The notes under the pieces: model-generated | Told to the model about the DNA's origin: nothing | What the model saw: the letters and a program-made list of their open reading frames with translations, nothing else | Databases searched by the model: none | Position numbers and translations under genes: made by a program | Shown here: piece after piece, positions 31,930 to 41,000 of the stretch | How the letters are laid out: each line of letters opens with the position of its first letter | Numbering within the stretch: the first letter of the stretch is position 1 | Virus record (IMG/VR): IMGVR_UViG_3300023174_003433 | Span: 1 to 64,000 of that record | Strand: one strand, 5' to 3' | DNA: 64,000 nt | From: a virus

Positions 31930-32497
31930 CTATCTTTCTTTTCATTCTTGGTTTAAATGCTCTACCAAGAAACCATCCGGTTGGAATTGTATCTCCATTT
32001 TTAATTTTTTTTGAATCTGTGTTATTGTTTATCCAAATAGAGCCAAAACTAGGATTTTTTTGGCCAGTTCTTGTTCCTATCATTGATTTTTTTATATTTA
32101 ACCTATGTTCTTTTGATTTTGGTTTTTTGTGTTTGTTTTTTGTTTCTTCTGAAAGTTTCCAAGTTTTGCCTTTGGAACCATTTGTTAATTTCCTAACTTT
32201 CAAAAATTGATTTTTTTTAATTGTTTTTTCTTCTTCGGTTAAATTATTCCAAAATTCTTTACCTTTTTTAGATAAATGGTTTTTTATTGATTCTTGATTC
32301 ATTATACCTTTAAGTATATCTTCTTTACCAATTAAACCGGCCAGTCCTTGCCAAGCATAATAATCTTGATATCTTCCTTGTTCTTCCCAAAGCAATTTAT
32401 GAGCTTCGGCGTGTTCTTCAACAGTAAGTTCTATTAAGTTTGATGGATCATCAGTACCACCAGCGTGTTTTGGAATAATATGGTGTTTATGTTTCAT
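31922..32497 (-). CDS. HNH homing endonuclease (free-standing)
   Basis: 191 aa. KHHIIPKHAGGTDDPSNLIE and LTVEEHAEAHKLL form the HNH zinc-finger-like nuclease. Then two NUMOD3-like DNA-binding segments (GKTWKLSEETKNKH; KSKEHRLNIKKSMIG) and a terminal repeat (IWINNNTDSKKIKNGDTIPT, GWFLGR). It fills exactly the space between the gene 13 stop (TGATATG junction) and the second codon of gene 14, leaving no room for a ribozyme, so it is not an intron ORF. Expected to cut gene-13/14 junctions that lack it and to spread by repair. Confidence 0.9.
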   Translation of the reverse strand: MKHKHHIIPKHAGGTDDPSNLIELTVEEHAEAHKLLWEEQGRYQDYYAWQGLAGLIGKEDILKGIMNQESIKNHLSKKGKEFWNNLTEEEKTIKKNQFLKVRKLTNGSKGKTWKLSEETKNKHKKPKSKEHRLNIKKSMIGTRTGQKNPSFGSIWINNNTDSKKIKNGDTIPTGWFLGRAFKPRMKRKIGT

Positions 32498-32498
32498 A

Positions 32499-33272
32499 TC
32501 AATTCATTAGAAATTCCAATGGCGCTCCGTATTCGGTTTGCATTTCGGTTTCCAGCTTCTCAATTTCACCTACCGCTTCTTCATAAATCTTATCACCATT
32601 AAGTGTGACACCACCTGGTAACTGTAAGCCAGAAAACTTTTTGAGGTTATTTCCCCATGTTCGTTTAATTAAAGCGGTAGTATATTCTTTTAACCAACGG
32701 TCATTCCACACACGATTATATGTTGTGGCATCAATACAAGCATAACATTCGGCAACTACAATTGTACCCGCTGGTGCTTCAGATGCTCCCCATGCCCAAT
32801 CAATAAAGAGTTTTCCCATATGTCGTTGGAAACGAATAGGAACTTCTCCACTAAACAATAACTCTAGTGAACGTAAATGCTGTTGAGTTAAGGTATAATT
32901 GACGTATGATGCGGAGGTGAAGTCGTAGAGTTCGTTTAGACGGAGTTGATACCGCAGGTCAAACATATTAATAGTTGCCTGAGAATCTTGAACTGGAAAA
33001 ATACGAGTAACGCCAACAATGTCCAAAGGAACATTGGCAGAATCTAACACATTGGTTAAATTCAAATATTGATTATTGACATCGGTATCCGTAATCCTTC
33101 GAATATAATAGATTTTTTGGAGACCATCAAAGTGGTAGTCTTGCCAATATTGAATGGCATCATCTATTCTATCTTCTAACTGGTCATCATCAATATTGAT
33201 TTCAATGACTGGAAAACCTAATCGTCTGAGGCAATAATCTTTGAGTGTTTGTCTACTAGTTACCGCTGGCAT
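32499..33272 (-). CDS. 13: Neck protein gp13
   Basis: 257 aa. TLKDYCLRRLGFPVIEINID, then DDQLEDRIDDAIQYWQDYHF and YVNYTLTQQHLRSLELLFSG are gp13 hallmarks. Joins head and tail with gp14. Intact, ending FLMN just before the HNH gene. Late promoter at 33294-33301. Confidence 0.95.
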   Translation of the reverse strand: MPAVTSRQTLKDYCLRRLGFPVIEINIDDDQLEDRIDDAIQYWQDYHFDGLQKIYYIRRITDTDVNNQYLNLTNVLDSANVPLDIVGVTRIFPVQDSQATINMFDLRYQLRLNELYDFTSASYVNYTLTQQHLRSLELLFSGEVPIRFQRHMGKLFIDWAWGASEAPAGTIVVAECYACIDATTYNRVWNDRWLKEYTTALIKRTWGNNLKKFSGLQLPGGVTLNGDKIYEEAVGEIEKLETEMQTEYGAPLEFLMN

Positions 33273-33293
33273 ATTACCCTCCTATTATAGAGG

Positions 33294-33301
33294 TATTTAT
33301 A
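33294..33301 (-). promoter_or_regulatory. Late promoter of genes 13-17
   Basis: Exact TATAAATA on the minus strand, 21 nt before the gene 13 start and after the end of the kinase gene. Confidence 0.75.
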
Positions 33302-33312
33302 CCTTGTCCTGT

Positions 33313-34146
33313 TTATTGTATTCCAAGACTTTTCCTTATTTTGGTTGCGGAAATATCAGTAATTGATTTATCAAAAGACTCTTGTTCAATTTTATAACCT
33401 ACATCACGACCATAAGTAATATTTACAATGTTTGGTACCACCTGAATCTCATATTGACCTTGAAACAACGGATCCAAATCTCTACGGATGTATGATTTAA
33501 CTTGTTCAATGGCAAAAGGATTAGAACCTTGCCATCCTTGACAGTCACGGATTTGAATAACCACTTGACCAGTTTTGGCAATGGCTCGCTCAAATAAAGC
33601 TCGATGGCCTTCATGCCATGGTTGCCAACGACCTAACATCTGTACAGTTTCTTTCTGCCAGTCAAATGTTGGACGCCTACGATTCTCAATGATATGGTTA
33701 CCAATAAACTCAGCCCATTTTTCAGCATTTTGTTCTGTCACACGGAAGTCATATACTTCTGGTGGAATGAACGCTTTATTGGTATCTTCAAATCGACCTT
33801 TTTCAATTGTGTCCATCCAAATAGTCCAATCGGCTTTAAAGTTGTTTCTCATCTCAACCAATGGCGCCACAAAATCACAGATAACATAATCACCGCCAGC
33901 CTCTAAAGCAAACTGTGCCATTCTTAGAGATTGGCGAATACGACCAGCATCTGAGAAATCCCAATCATTATATTTTTTACGAACTTCATCAGCATTAAAC
34001 CAAGTGACTTGAGCATTAAAGCCTGTAATTGGCAACATCTCAGCAATATTATTCGTTGTACCGTTTTTTTCAAGGTATTTTTTTAAGGCTTCTGCCATAA
34101 ATGTTTTTCCAGAACCTGGTAATCCCATAATCAAAATCTTTTTCAT
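33313..34146 (-). CDS. APS-kinase-like kinase fused to a nucleotidyltransferase
   Basis: 277 aa, two domains. Residues 1-155: P-loop GLPGSGKT at 8-15, FNADEVRKKYN near 50 and GGDYVICDFVAPLVEMRNNF, the layout of adenylylsulfate kinase. Residues 165-277: LGRWQPWHEGHRALF with His178-Glu-Gly-His181 and ISATKIRKS at 265-273, the HxGH nucleotidyltransferase fold. Similar fusions in phages are usually named adenylylsulfate kinase. If true, the first domain makes PAPS, the sulfate donor for the sulfotransferase at 36123. The substrate of the second domain is unknown. Confidence 0.8.
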   Translation of the reverse strand: MKKILIMGLPGSGKTFMAEALKKYLEKNGTTNNIAEMLPITGFNAQVTWFNADEVRKKYNDWDFSDAGRIRQSLRMAQFALEAGGDYVICDFVAPLVEMRNNFKADWTIWMDTIEKGRFEDTNKAFIPPEVYDFRVTEQNAEKWAEFIGNHIIENRRRPTFDWQKETVQMLGRWQPWHEGHRALFERAIAKTGQVVIQIRDCQGWQGSNPFAIEQVKSYIRRDLDPLFQGQYEIQVVPNIVNITYGRDVGYKIEQESFDKSITDISATKIRKSLGIQ

Positions 34147-34156
34147 TTGTATTCCT

Positions 34157-34894
34157 TTATTGAGGTTTGCATAATAAATTATTTCCTACTACCTTATAAT
34201 CATATTCATACTGATCTAAAAATTGCTTGATATCATCTATAATAGTTTTTCTGTTGTCGCAGTGTTCCACAAATATAATAGGTAGGTGCTTTTTGATTGT
34301 ATTGGAGCCTCCAACTAAAACATCTAAGTCCATACCTTCTACATCTATCTTTAGCAGATGCACTTTAGGTATATTATAGTGTTCTAAAAACCAATCAATT
34401 GTGTGTATGTCAACAACGACTTTATTGTTTGTTTTTTCGGTAATAATATCTTCTACTAAACTAAAAGTACCAAAATCATTTTTTCTAAAGTAATTAGGTT
34501 CTTCAAATTCAATTTTAGTATTATCTTTACCTAATCCAATGTTGTATGGATATACATTATATAGATTGTTTATAGAAGCATTTCCACACAGCATTTTAAA
34601 CACTTCTCTTTGAGGCTCAAAAGAATATATTTTTCCTTGAGGAAAGGCTCTGGACATCCAAGTGGTAAACGTTCCTATATTGGCACCAATGTCAAATATT
34701 ATAGGTTCAGAATATTCTTTAATTGATTCATAACAATTGAATGCTTCAATCGTAGAAGTATTTCCATGATCTAATAACCATTGGCCATGACCAACTTGTT
34801 CACTATTACAATCAAATCGATTTACAATCATTAAACCGTGGTCACAACTCAGTAACACATTTCGGTGAACTTTATCACCTATATTAAAAACCAT
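34157..34894 (-). CDS. FkbM-family methyltransferase
   Basis: 245 aa. IIFDIGANIGTFTTWMSRAF is the SAM-binding motif I region and LLKIDVEGMDLDVLVGG is the second hallmark of the FkbM family. Members methylate hydroxyl groups of sugars, often in surface polysaccharides or nodulation factors. Third of the cassette; co-directional with its neighbours, 1-2 nt from the next methyltransferase. Confidence 0.85.
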   Translation of the reverse strand: MVFNIGDKVHRNVLLSCDHGLMIVNRFDCNSEQVGHGQWLLDHGNTSTIEAFNCYESIKEYSEPIIFDIGANIGTFTTWMSRAFPQGKIYSFEPQREVFKMLCGNASINNLYNVYPYNIGLGKDNTKIEFEEPNYFRKNDFGTFSLVEDIITEKTNNKVVVDIHTIDWFLEHYNIPKVHLLKIDVEGMDLDVLVGGSNTIKKHLPIIFVEHCDNRKTIIDDIKQFLDQYEYDYKVVGNNLLCKPQ

Positions 34895-34895
34895 T

Positions 34896-35498
34896 CTATT
34901 CTTTCAACTTTTTAAAAGCCACTTGAAAAGAATCTGGTAAATGTATTAATTCTATTTTATGCCAATTACATTGTATAAACATCTCAATGCCCATTCTTGG
35001 AGAGAGTTGTACAGGAGCACTACCATGTTCATCAACAAGTTTCCAGCCTATAGAATCGTCACATAACATTACTCCGCCTACTGGCAGTAATCTCCAAGAT
35101 AGCATCATATCTTCTAGAACAGCAGCAGATGTATGGTCACCATCAACAAAAATAAATTCAGCTGTTTCTTTTTGATGAATCAACTCGACTAAAGCCTCAT
35201 AACTGTATTTGTTAATGTATGTTACATTGCCTACACACTTACTTAAATTATATTCAAACGTTCTTTTAATTGTTTTAAAATCAAAATTTGGATTATCATT
35301 TAATGTGGTGTGTGGATCAATGGCATATATTTTAAATTTATCATTATGAATTTTACCAAACTCTGAAACCCAAAATGTGGTTATTCCTTCAAAACAACCA
35401 ATTTCTATCATTGTGTTTGGTACACCAAACTTTTCAAATAAAAATTTAATATTCGTTTGAGTTCTTTCTCTACCCATATCGACTGTTGAAATATACAT
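34896..35498 (-). CDS. Class I SAM-dependent methyltransferase (type 24-like)
   Basis: 200 aa from ATG 35498 in a TGATATG junction with the upstream gene; the open frame extends to 35528 within that gene. MIEIGCFEGITTFWVSEF is motif I, FKIYAIDPHTT follows, and EFIFVDGDHTSAAVLEDMML with VGGVMLCDD are typical of the Methyltransf_24 type. Target unknown. Confidence 0.82.
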   Translation of the reverse strand: MYISTVDMGRERTQTNIKFLFEKFGVPNTMIEIGCFEGITTFWVSEFGKIHNDKFKIYAIDPHTTLNDNPNFDFKTIKRTFEYNLSKCVGNVTYINKYSYEALVELIHQKETAEFIFVDGDHTSAAVLEDMMLSWRLLPVGGVMLCDDSIGWKLVDEHGSAPVQLSPRMGIEMFIQCNWHKIELIHLPDSFQVAFKKLKE

Positions 35499-35499
35499 A

Positions 35500-36108
35500 T
35501 CAATTATTCTTTTTATGCCAATCAGCAAATCTTCCTGGCTTATGCACTCTGATAAAAATATTTACACTTTCACAGACATTCGCCATAGTATTTAAATTAA
35601 TGTCCATCTGTTTTGGTGCCAGCATACCATCTTGCTGTTGTTGTAACCAATAGCCAACCATATTGTAAGTCACATCATAAACTTCCAAATCTACGTCATG
35701 GTATAATCCAAATGTACTATCACTTAATTTTTTAGCAATAGATTCAAAATTTACTTTTTGGTCAAACATTTTAAAAGTTTTGGCAGTCAATGGCCTAACA
35801 TGAGTGTAATCGTCCCAAAACAAATCACACCGATGATGTGGTACATTGATAAACCATTCTGCTTGATCTGCACTTACTCGATACATTTCTTTAATAATAT
35901 TGGTAAAAACTTTTGGATCTTGACCTAAATGTTCCAAAACATTATCTGCTGTAATTTTTTCAAAGAAGTTATCTTCATATGGCCAAGGAGTTATTTCAAA
36001 ATCTAATACTTCATCAGGATTACATTTGGCTTCTACATCTACATTCCAATGGTCGTTTAATTTTTTAAATCCACAACCCATGTTTAGTTTTTTATTTTCT
36101 GGTGTCAT
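35500..36108 (-). CDS. Class I SAM-dependent methyltransferase (type 11-like)
   Basis: 202 aa from ATG 36108, which has AAGGAATATATT before it; an in-frame codon at 36141 is inside the sulfotransferase. KLNMGCGFKKLNDHWNVDVE is motif I, then DFEITPWPYEDNFFEKITAD and NVLEHLGQDPKVFTNIIKEM. This pattern is seen in methyltransferases of surface-polysaccharide clusters. Target unknown. Confidence 0.82.
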   Translation of the reverse strand: MTPENKKLNMGCGFKKLNDHWNVDVEAKCNPDEVLDFEITPWPYEDNFFEKITADNVLEHLGQDPKVFTNIIKEMYRVSADQAEWFINVPHHRCDLFWDDYTHVRPLTAKTFKMFDQKVNFESIAKKLSDSTFGLYHDVDLEVYDVTYNMVGYWLQQQQDGMLAPKQMDINLNTMANVCESVNIFIRVHKPGRFADWHKKNN

Positions 36109-36122
36109 AATATATTCCTTTA

Positions 36123-36920
36123 TTAAATCCAAGCATTCCAAAATATTTCACGATTATACTGTTCGTAAATATCAAGTCCAAGATACTCTACACAATTAAC
36201 TGTGGTACGATCAAGTGATGGCTTAATCTTGTGTAAGTTAGGCAAACCAATTGCCAAATCATTATACACTTCTGTTTGAACAATCTTTTCAAAATCATGT
36301 TCAAACTTTGGTAGTTCTAAAAATTCATAGATACGTTTAGTTTGGCTTTTTGGACTATTGCAAAAACGATTGTAATCAATAAAAAGAAAACGATCCAAAT
36401 AACCCATTGTAATTGCATCTTTAATATTTCTATGAGATAATCCCATTGCGCCTTCTGGACCAGCATAGTAATAAGCTCTTGAAGCAATATTGGATCCTTC
36501 TCTTAAAGAAGAATCTGCTTTGGTAAAAAACAAAGGATTCTCTTTTCTAAGTTTTTCAAAAGAAGTTAAAATTTCGGCTGGGTTTCTAACACAAACAATA
36601 ATTTTAACTTTGCGATCCAAAATTGCTTCGACTTGTGGTAGTAGTGGAATCCATCCACGGTCTTTATCAACAATAATAGGCTTATCAATATGAGAATAAT
36701 ATCCCTGTAATACTGATTTTAAAACTCCAACTTTGGCATCTGTATTATTATATTCTTGATTTTGTTCCATACTAGACCAAGAAGCATTAATACTACCAAA
36801 TATAGAAGATAAAGAACTTACGGATTCTCCGTGAACTTCTGAATTTTGTTTGAGTATGTTTGTTATGAGAGTGGAACCTGATCTTGGGAGACCTGCCACA
36901 AAATGTATGGTTTTTTCCAT
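36123..36920 (-). CDS. Sulfotransferase family protein (PAPS-dependent)
   Basis: 265 aa. Residues 5-20 (IHFVAGLPRSGSTLIT) form the 5'-phosphosulfate-binding loop and residues 106-122 (KIIVCVRNPAEILTSFE) the 3'-phosphate-binding segment, in the spacing of bacterial sulfotransferases. FLFIDYNRFCNSPKSQTKRI, YEFLELP supplies the C-terminal region. Transfers sulfate from PAPS to a sugar, lipid or tyrosine. The PAPS-forming kinase is two kb downstream in the same cassette. Own late promoter at 36971. Confidence 0.88.
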   Translation of the reverse strand: MEKTIHFVAGLPRSGSTLITNILKQNSEVHGESVSSLSSIFGSINASWSSMEQNQEYNNTDAKVGVLKSVLQGYYSHIDKPIIVDKDRGWIPLLPQVEAILDRKVKIIVCVRNPAEILTSFEKLRKENPLFFTKADSSLREGSNIASRAYYYAGPEGAMGLSHRNIKDAITMGYLDRFLFIDYNRFCNSPKSQTKRIYEFLELPKFEHDFEKIVQTEVYNDLAIGLPNLHKIKPSLDRTTVNCVEYLGLDIYEQYNREIFWNAWI

Positions 36921-36970
36921 GATTACCTTTCAGTTTAAAATTATAAAATCAAGATTTAACACTTGTTGTA

Positions 36971-36978
36971 TATTTATA
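36971..36978 (-). promoter_or_regulatory. Late promoter of the sulfotransferase-methyltransferase unit
   Basis: Exact TATAAATA on the minus strand at the 3' end of the TPR-glycosyltransferase gene, 51 nt before the sulfotransferase start. It puts the cassette under late control, with virion genes. Confidence 0.72.
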
Positions 36979-38035
36979 CGCTTATTTTTTCAGCTTTTTG
37001 TTTTTTAGTTTTTTGAGGAAAACGTTCTTTTAATTCATTAGAAACTTTTTGAAATGTATCTGTCCAATCTCCAAATTTAGTTTGCCTAAAAACTTTAGTG
37101 GTGTTTTGATACCAAGGACTATGATCTCCTCCATAAGCCCAAACATGATATGGTAACAATGGCACAATTACCCATGTGGGTTTACCCATTGCAGAAGCAA
37201 GATGAGCAATACTAGTACAAGAAGTAATAACTAAATCTAAATTAGCAATACATGCAGCTGTATCTTCCCAAGAAATTATTAAATGTTGAAGATCGGATAT
37301 TGCTTCAGGTAATTCTTTTACATCTGTATCTCTTTGCAAACTATAGAATTGTATATGAGGAAAATCTTTGTGTAAATTAATTAATTTTTCTGCAGGAAAA
37401 ATACGAAATTGCTGATGTTCAAAAAGAGGGCTACCACTCCAACGAATACCAACTTTTATTTTTTCTGTGTTTAACATTGTTTTCCAAAGATCGACACTTT
37501 CGTTTTTAGCAAAAATGTAAGGCTCGTTTGGTAAATTATCAAATTCATGTCCAAATAACCAGCTAGCACTAAATCCTGGAATCCAAAAATCATGATATGT
37601 TTGAGATACTTGGTCTAAAGTGATACATTCTTTAACACCAGGAATCCGTAGAAAGAGGGGGTGCAATAATTTTTCACAACACATAATACATTTACCGCCT
37701 CGTTTCCAAATTTCGGTGGCAAATCTAGCGTAAATCATTTGGTCGCCAAAACCACACTCCATATTTAAAATGACAGTTTTACCTTTTAAATCACTTTGAT
37801 CCCAAATTGGCTTAGTAGTGTTAATTTTACCACTACCATAAACTTTGAGTGCTCGTCCATTTTCAAGACATTGAAATCCTTCTTGTAATTTTCCTTGATT
37901 AATAAGAAACCAACCACGATTAAATTTTGCTTTTGGATCTGTAGGATCTAAAGCTTCCAATTCTTCAGCCAATTTCCAAGCTTCTTCAAATCTTCCTCTT
38001 ATCATCAAATTCAATTGCTGATCAATCATATGCAT
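36974..38035 (-). CDS. TPR-glycosyltransferase (GT9/heptosyltransferase-like)
   Basis: 353 aa. Residues 5-70 form TPR-like helices (RGRFEEAWKLAEELEALDPT, FNRGWFLINQGKLQEGFQCL). Residues 85-345 resemble GT-B transferases: ILNMECGFGDQMIYARFATE, VGIRWSGSPLFEHQQFRIFP, FYSLQRD, CIANLDLVITSCTSIAHLAS and MGKPTWVIVPL, the heptosyltransferase-like donor-binding region. Shine-Dalgarno CAGGAG before the ATG. Could glycosylate a virion protein or host glycan. Acceptor unknown. Confidence 0.82.
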   Translation of the reverse strand: MHMIDQQLNLMIRGRFEEAWKLAEELEALDPTDPKAKFNRGWFLINQGKLQEGFQCLENGRALKVYGSGKINTTKPIWDQSDLKGKTVILNMECGFGDQMIYARFATEIWKRGGKCIMCCEKLLHPLFLRIPGVKECITLDQVSQTYHDFWIPGFSASWLFGHEFDNLPNEPYIFAKNESVDLWKTMLNTEKIKVGIRWSGSPLFEHQQFRIFPAEKLINLHKDFPHIQFYSLQRDTDVKELPEAISDLQHLIISWEDTAACIANLDLVITSCTSIAHLASAMGKPTWVIVPLLPYHVWAYGGDHSPWYQNTTKVFRQTKFGDWTDTFQKVSNELKERFPQKTKKQKAEKISV

Positions 38036-38083
38036 AATCTAAAACTCCTGTAAAATAATTATATAGATATTTAGTAAAGCTTT

Positions 38084-41000
38084 TTATGAAATTCCTACTG
38101 TATGAGCATCACCACCAGCAGATACAGCAGTCCATGAGCTGGATCCTATTTGTACTGGACTGGATCTACTGGTAAGTGTACCATCTCCTAATCGGCCACT
38201 ACCATTATATCCCCACGTAAACAATGTACCACCAGAACGTATAGCTGCTGTATGTACACCACCAGCAGATACAGCAGTCCATGAGCTGGATCCTATTTGT
38301 ACTGGACTGGATTTACTGTTAATGGATCCACTTGTACCATCTCCTAATTGGCCTTGACCATTATATCCCCATGTAAACAAGGTACCACCAGAACGTATAG
38401 CTGCTGTATGATTACCACCAGCAGATACAGCAGTCCATGAGCTGGATCCTATTTGTACTGGACTGGATCTATTGATAAGTGTACCATCTCCTAATCGACC
38501 GACACTATTAGATCCCCATGTAAACAAGGTACCACCAGAACGAATAGCTGCTGTATGAATACTACCAGGACCAGCAGCCACAGCAGTCCATGAGCTGGAT
38601 CCTATTTGTACTGGACTGGATTTTTGAGTACCAAAACCACCAGTACCATCTCCTAATTGGCCATTACTATTAAGTCCCCACGTAAACAAAGTACCACCAG
38701 AACGAATAGCGACTGTGTGACTAAGACCACCAGCCACAGCAGTCCATGAGCTGGATCCTATTTGAACTGGACTGGATCTAGATGTGCTTGTACCATCTCC
38801 TAATTGGCCATATGTATTATTTCCCCATGTAAACAAGGTACCACCAGAACGAATAGCTGCTGTATGATCACGACCAGCACCTACAGCAGTCCATGAGCTG
38901 GATCCTATTTGAACTGGACTGGATCTACTAGTAGTTGTACCATCTCCTAATTGGCCAGCATTAACTCCCCATGTAAATAATCTTCCATCAGAACGAATAG
39001 CTGCTGTATGAGTACCACCAGCAGCCACAGCAGTCCATGAGCTGGATCCTATTAATAAGGGAGAAGGTAGAATAACCACAACATTATTGCCTACTGTTAT
39101 TGGACTGGATTTATTAGTTAATGATCCACCTGTACCATCTCCTAATTGGCCAGATTGATTATATCCCCATGTAAACAATATATTATCAGAACGAATAGCT
39201 GCTGTATGACCTCTACTTACGCTACTATTACCACCACCAGACACAGCAGTCCATGAGCTGGATCCTATTTGTATAGGACTGGATCTACTGACAATTGAAC
39301 TATTTCCTAATTGGCCTTGACCATTATATCCCCATGCAAACAGAGTACCACCAGAACGAATAGCTGCTGTATGCCTACCTCCAGCAGACACAGCAGTCCA
39401 GGAACTAGATCCTATTTGTACTGGCCTAGATTTAGCAACAGCTGTACCATCTCCTAATTGGCCACCAGTATTACCTCCCCATGTAAATAAGTAGCCATCA
39501 GAACGAATAGCTGCTGAATGAGATAAACCAGCAGTTACAACAGTCCATGACATAGATGCAAAATCGGATCCAATTTGTACTGGACTGGATTTACTGTTAA
39601 TGGCTCCACTTGTACCATCTCCTAATTGGCCATGAAAATTATATCCCCATGTAAATATTGTACCACCAGAACGTATAGCTGCTGTATGAGCATCACCACC
39701 AGACACAGCAGTCCATGAGCTGGATCCTATTTGTACTGGACTGGATCTATTGGTAAGTGTACCATCTCCTAATCGGCCATCACTTCTTTGAGAATTATTT
39801 CCCCATGTAAACAAATATCCATCAGAACGTATAGCTCCAGTATGATACCTACCAGCACCTACAGCAGTCCATGAGCTGGATCCTATTTGTACTGGACTGG
39901 ATTTGAGAGCAGTTGTACCATCTCCTAATTGGCCAGCACTATTAAATCCCCATGTAAATAGTGTACCACCGGAACGAATAGCTACTGCATGGTATTGGCC
40001 ACCAGCCACAGCAGTCCAAGAGCTAGATCCTATTTGTACTGGACTAGATTTAGAAACATTCGTACCATCTCCCAATTGGCCAAAAATACCTTGGCCCCAT
40101 GTAAACAACGTACCCCCAGAACGAATAGCTGTTGAATGCCGGCGCCCAGCAGCCACAGCAGTCCATGAACTAGATCCTATTTGAACTGGACTGGAGCTAC
40201 TAGTAGTTGTACCATCTCCTAATTGGCCATTATTATTATAACCCCATGTAAACAAGTAACCATCAGAACGAATAGCTGCTGTATGATCATTTACACTACC
40301 AGCAGCTACAGCAGTCCATGAGCTGGATCCTATTTGTACAGGACTGGAGCTACTAGTAGTTGTACCATCTCCTAACTGGCCATTGTTATTAAATCCCCAC
40401 GTAAATAATGTGCCACCAGATCGAATAGCTACTGTATGCTTAGCACCAGTACTCACAGCAGTCCATGAACTGGATCCAATTTGAACTGGACTGGATCTAG
40501 AAGTGGTTGTACCATCTCCTAAACATCCAGGATTATTATAACCCCATGTAAATAAATATCCATCAGAACGAATAGCTGCTACATGCGCATAACCAGTAGA
40601 CACAACAGTCCAACTCGCAGAACTTGCAATTACAACTGGACTTGATTGCACTATATTAATGAATCCTATTTGTACAGGACTGGATCTATTGGTAAGTGTA
40701 CTATCTCCCACTTGGCCCGCAGTATTAATTCCCCATGTAAATAATAAATTATCAGAACGAATAGCTCCCGCATGATAACCACCAGTACTCACAGCAGTCC
40801 ATGAGCTGGATCCTATTTGTACAGGACTGGAGCTACTAGTAGTTGTACCATCTCCTAACTGGCCACCGCTATTAAATCCCCACGTAAATAATGTGCCACC
40901 AGATCGAATAGCTGCTGTGAAAGCTGCGCCAGCATTTATTACAGTCCAGGAACTAGATCCTATTTGAATCGGACTGGATTTGCTATTAGCATCACCGGAT

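Noticed and set aside
31922-32497. Group I intron carrying the HNH gene
   Set aside because: The HNH ORF fills the entire insertion, leaving no room for a ribozyme outside coding sequence. An overlapping ribozyme is not excluded but nothing suggests it.
39903-40184. Plus-strand ORF inside the RCC1 gene
   Set aside because: Shadow of the repeats; repeats the same meaningless phrase.
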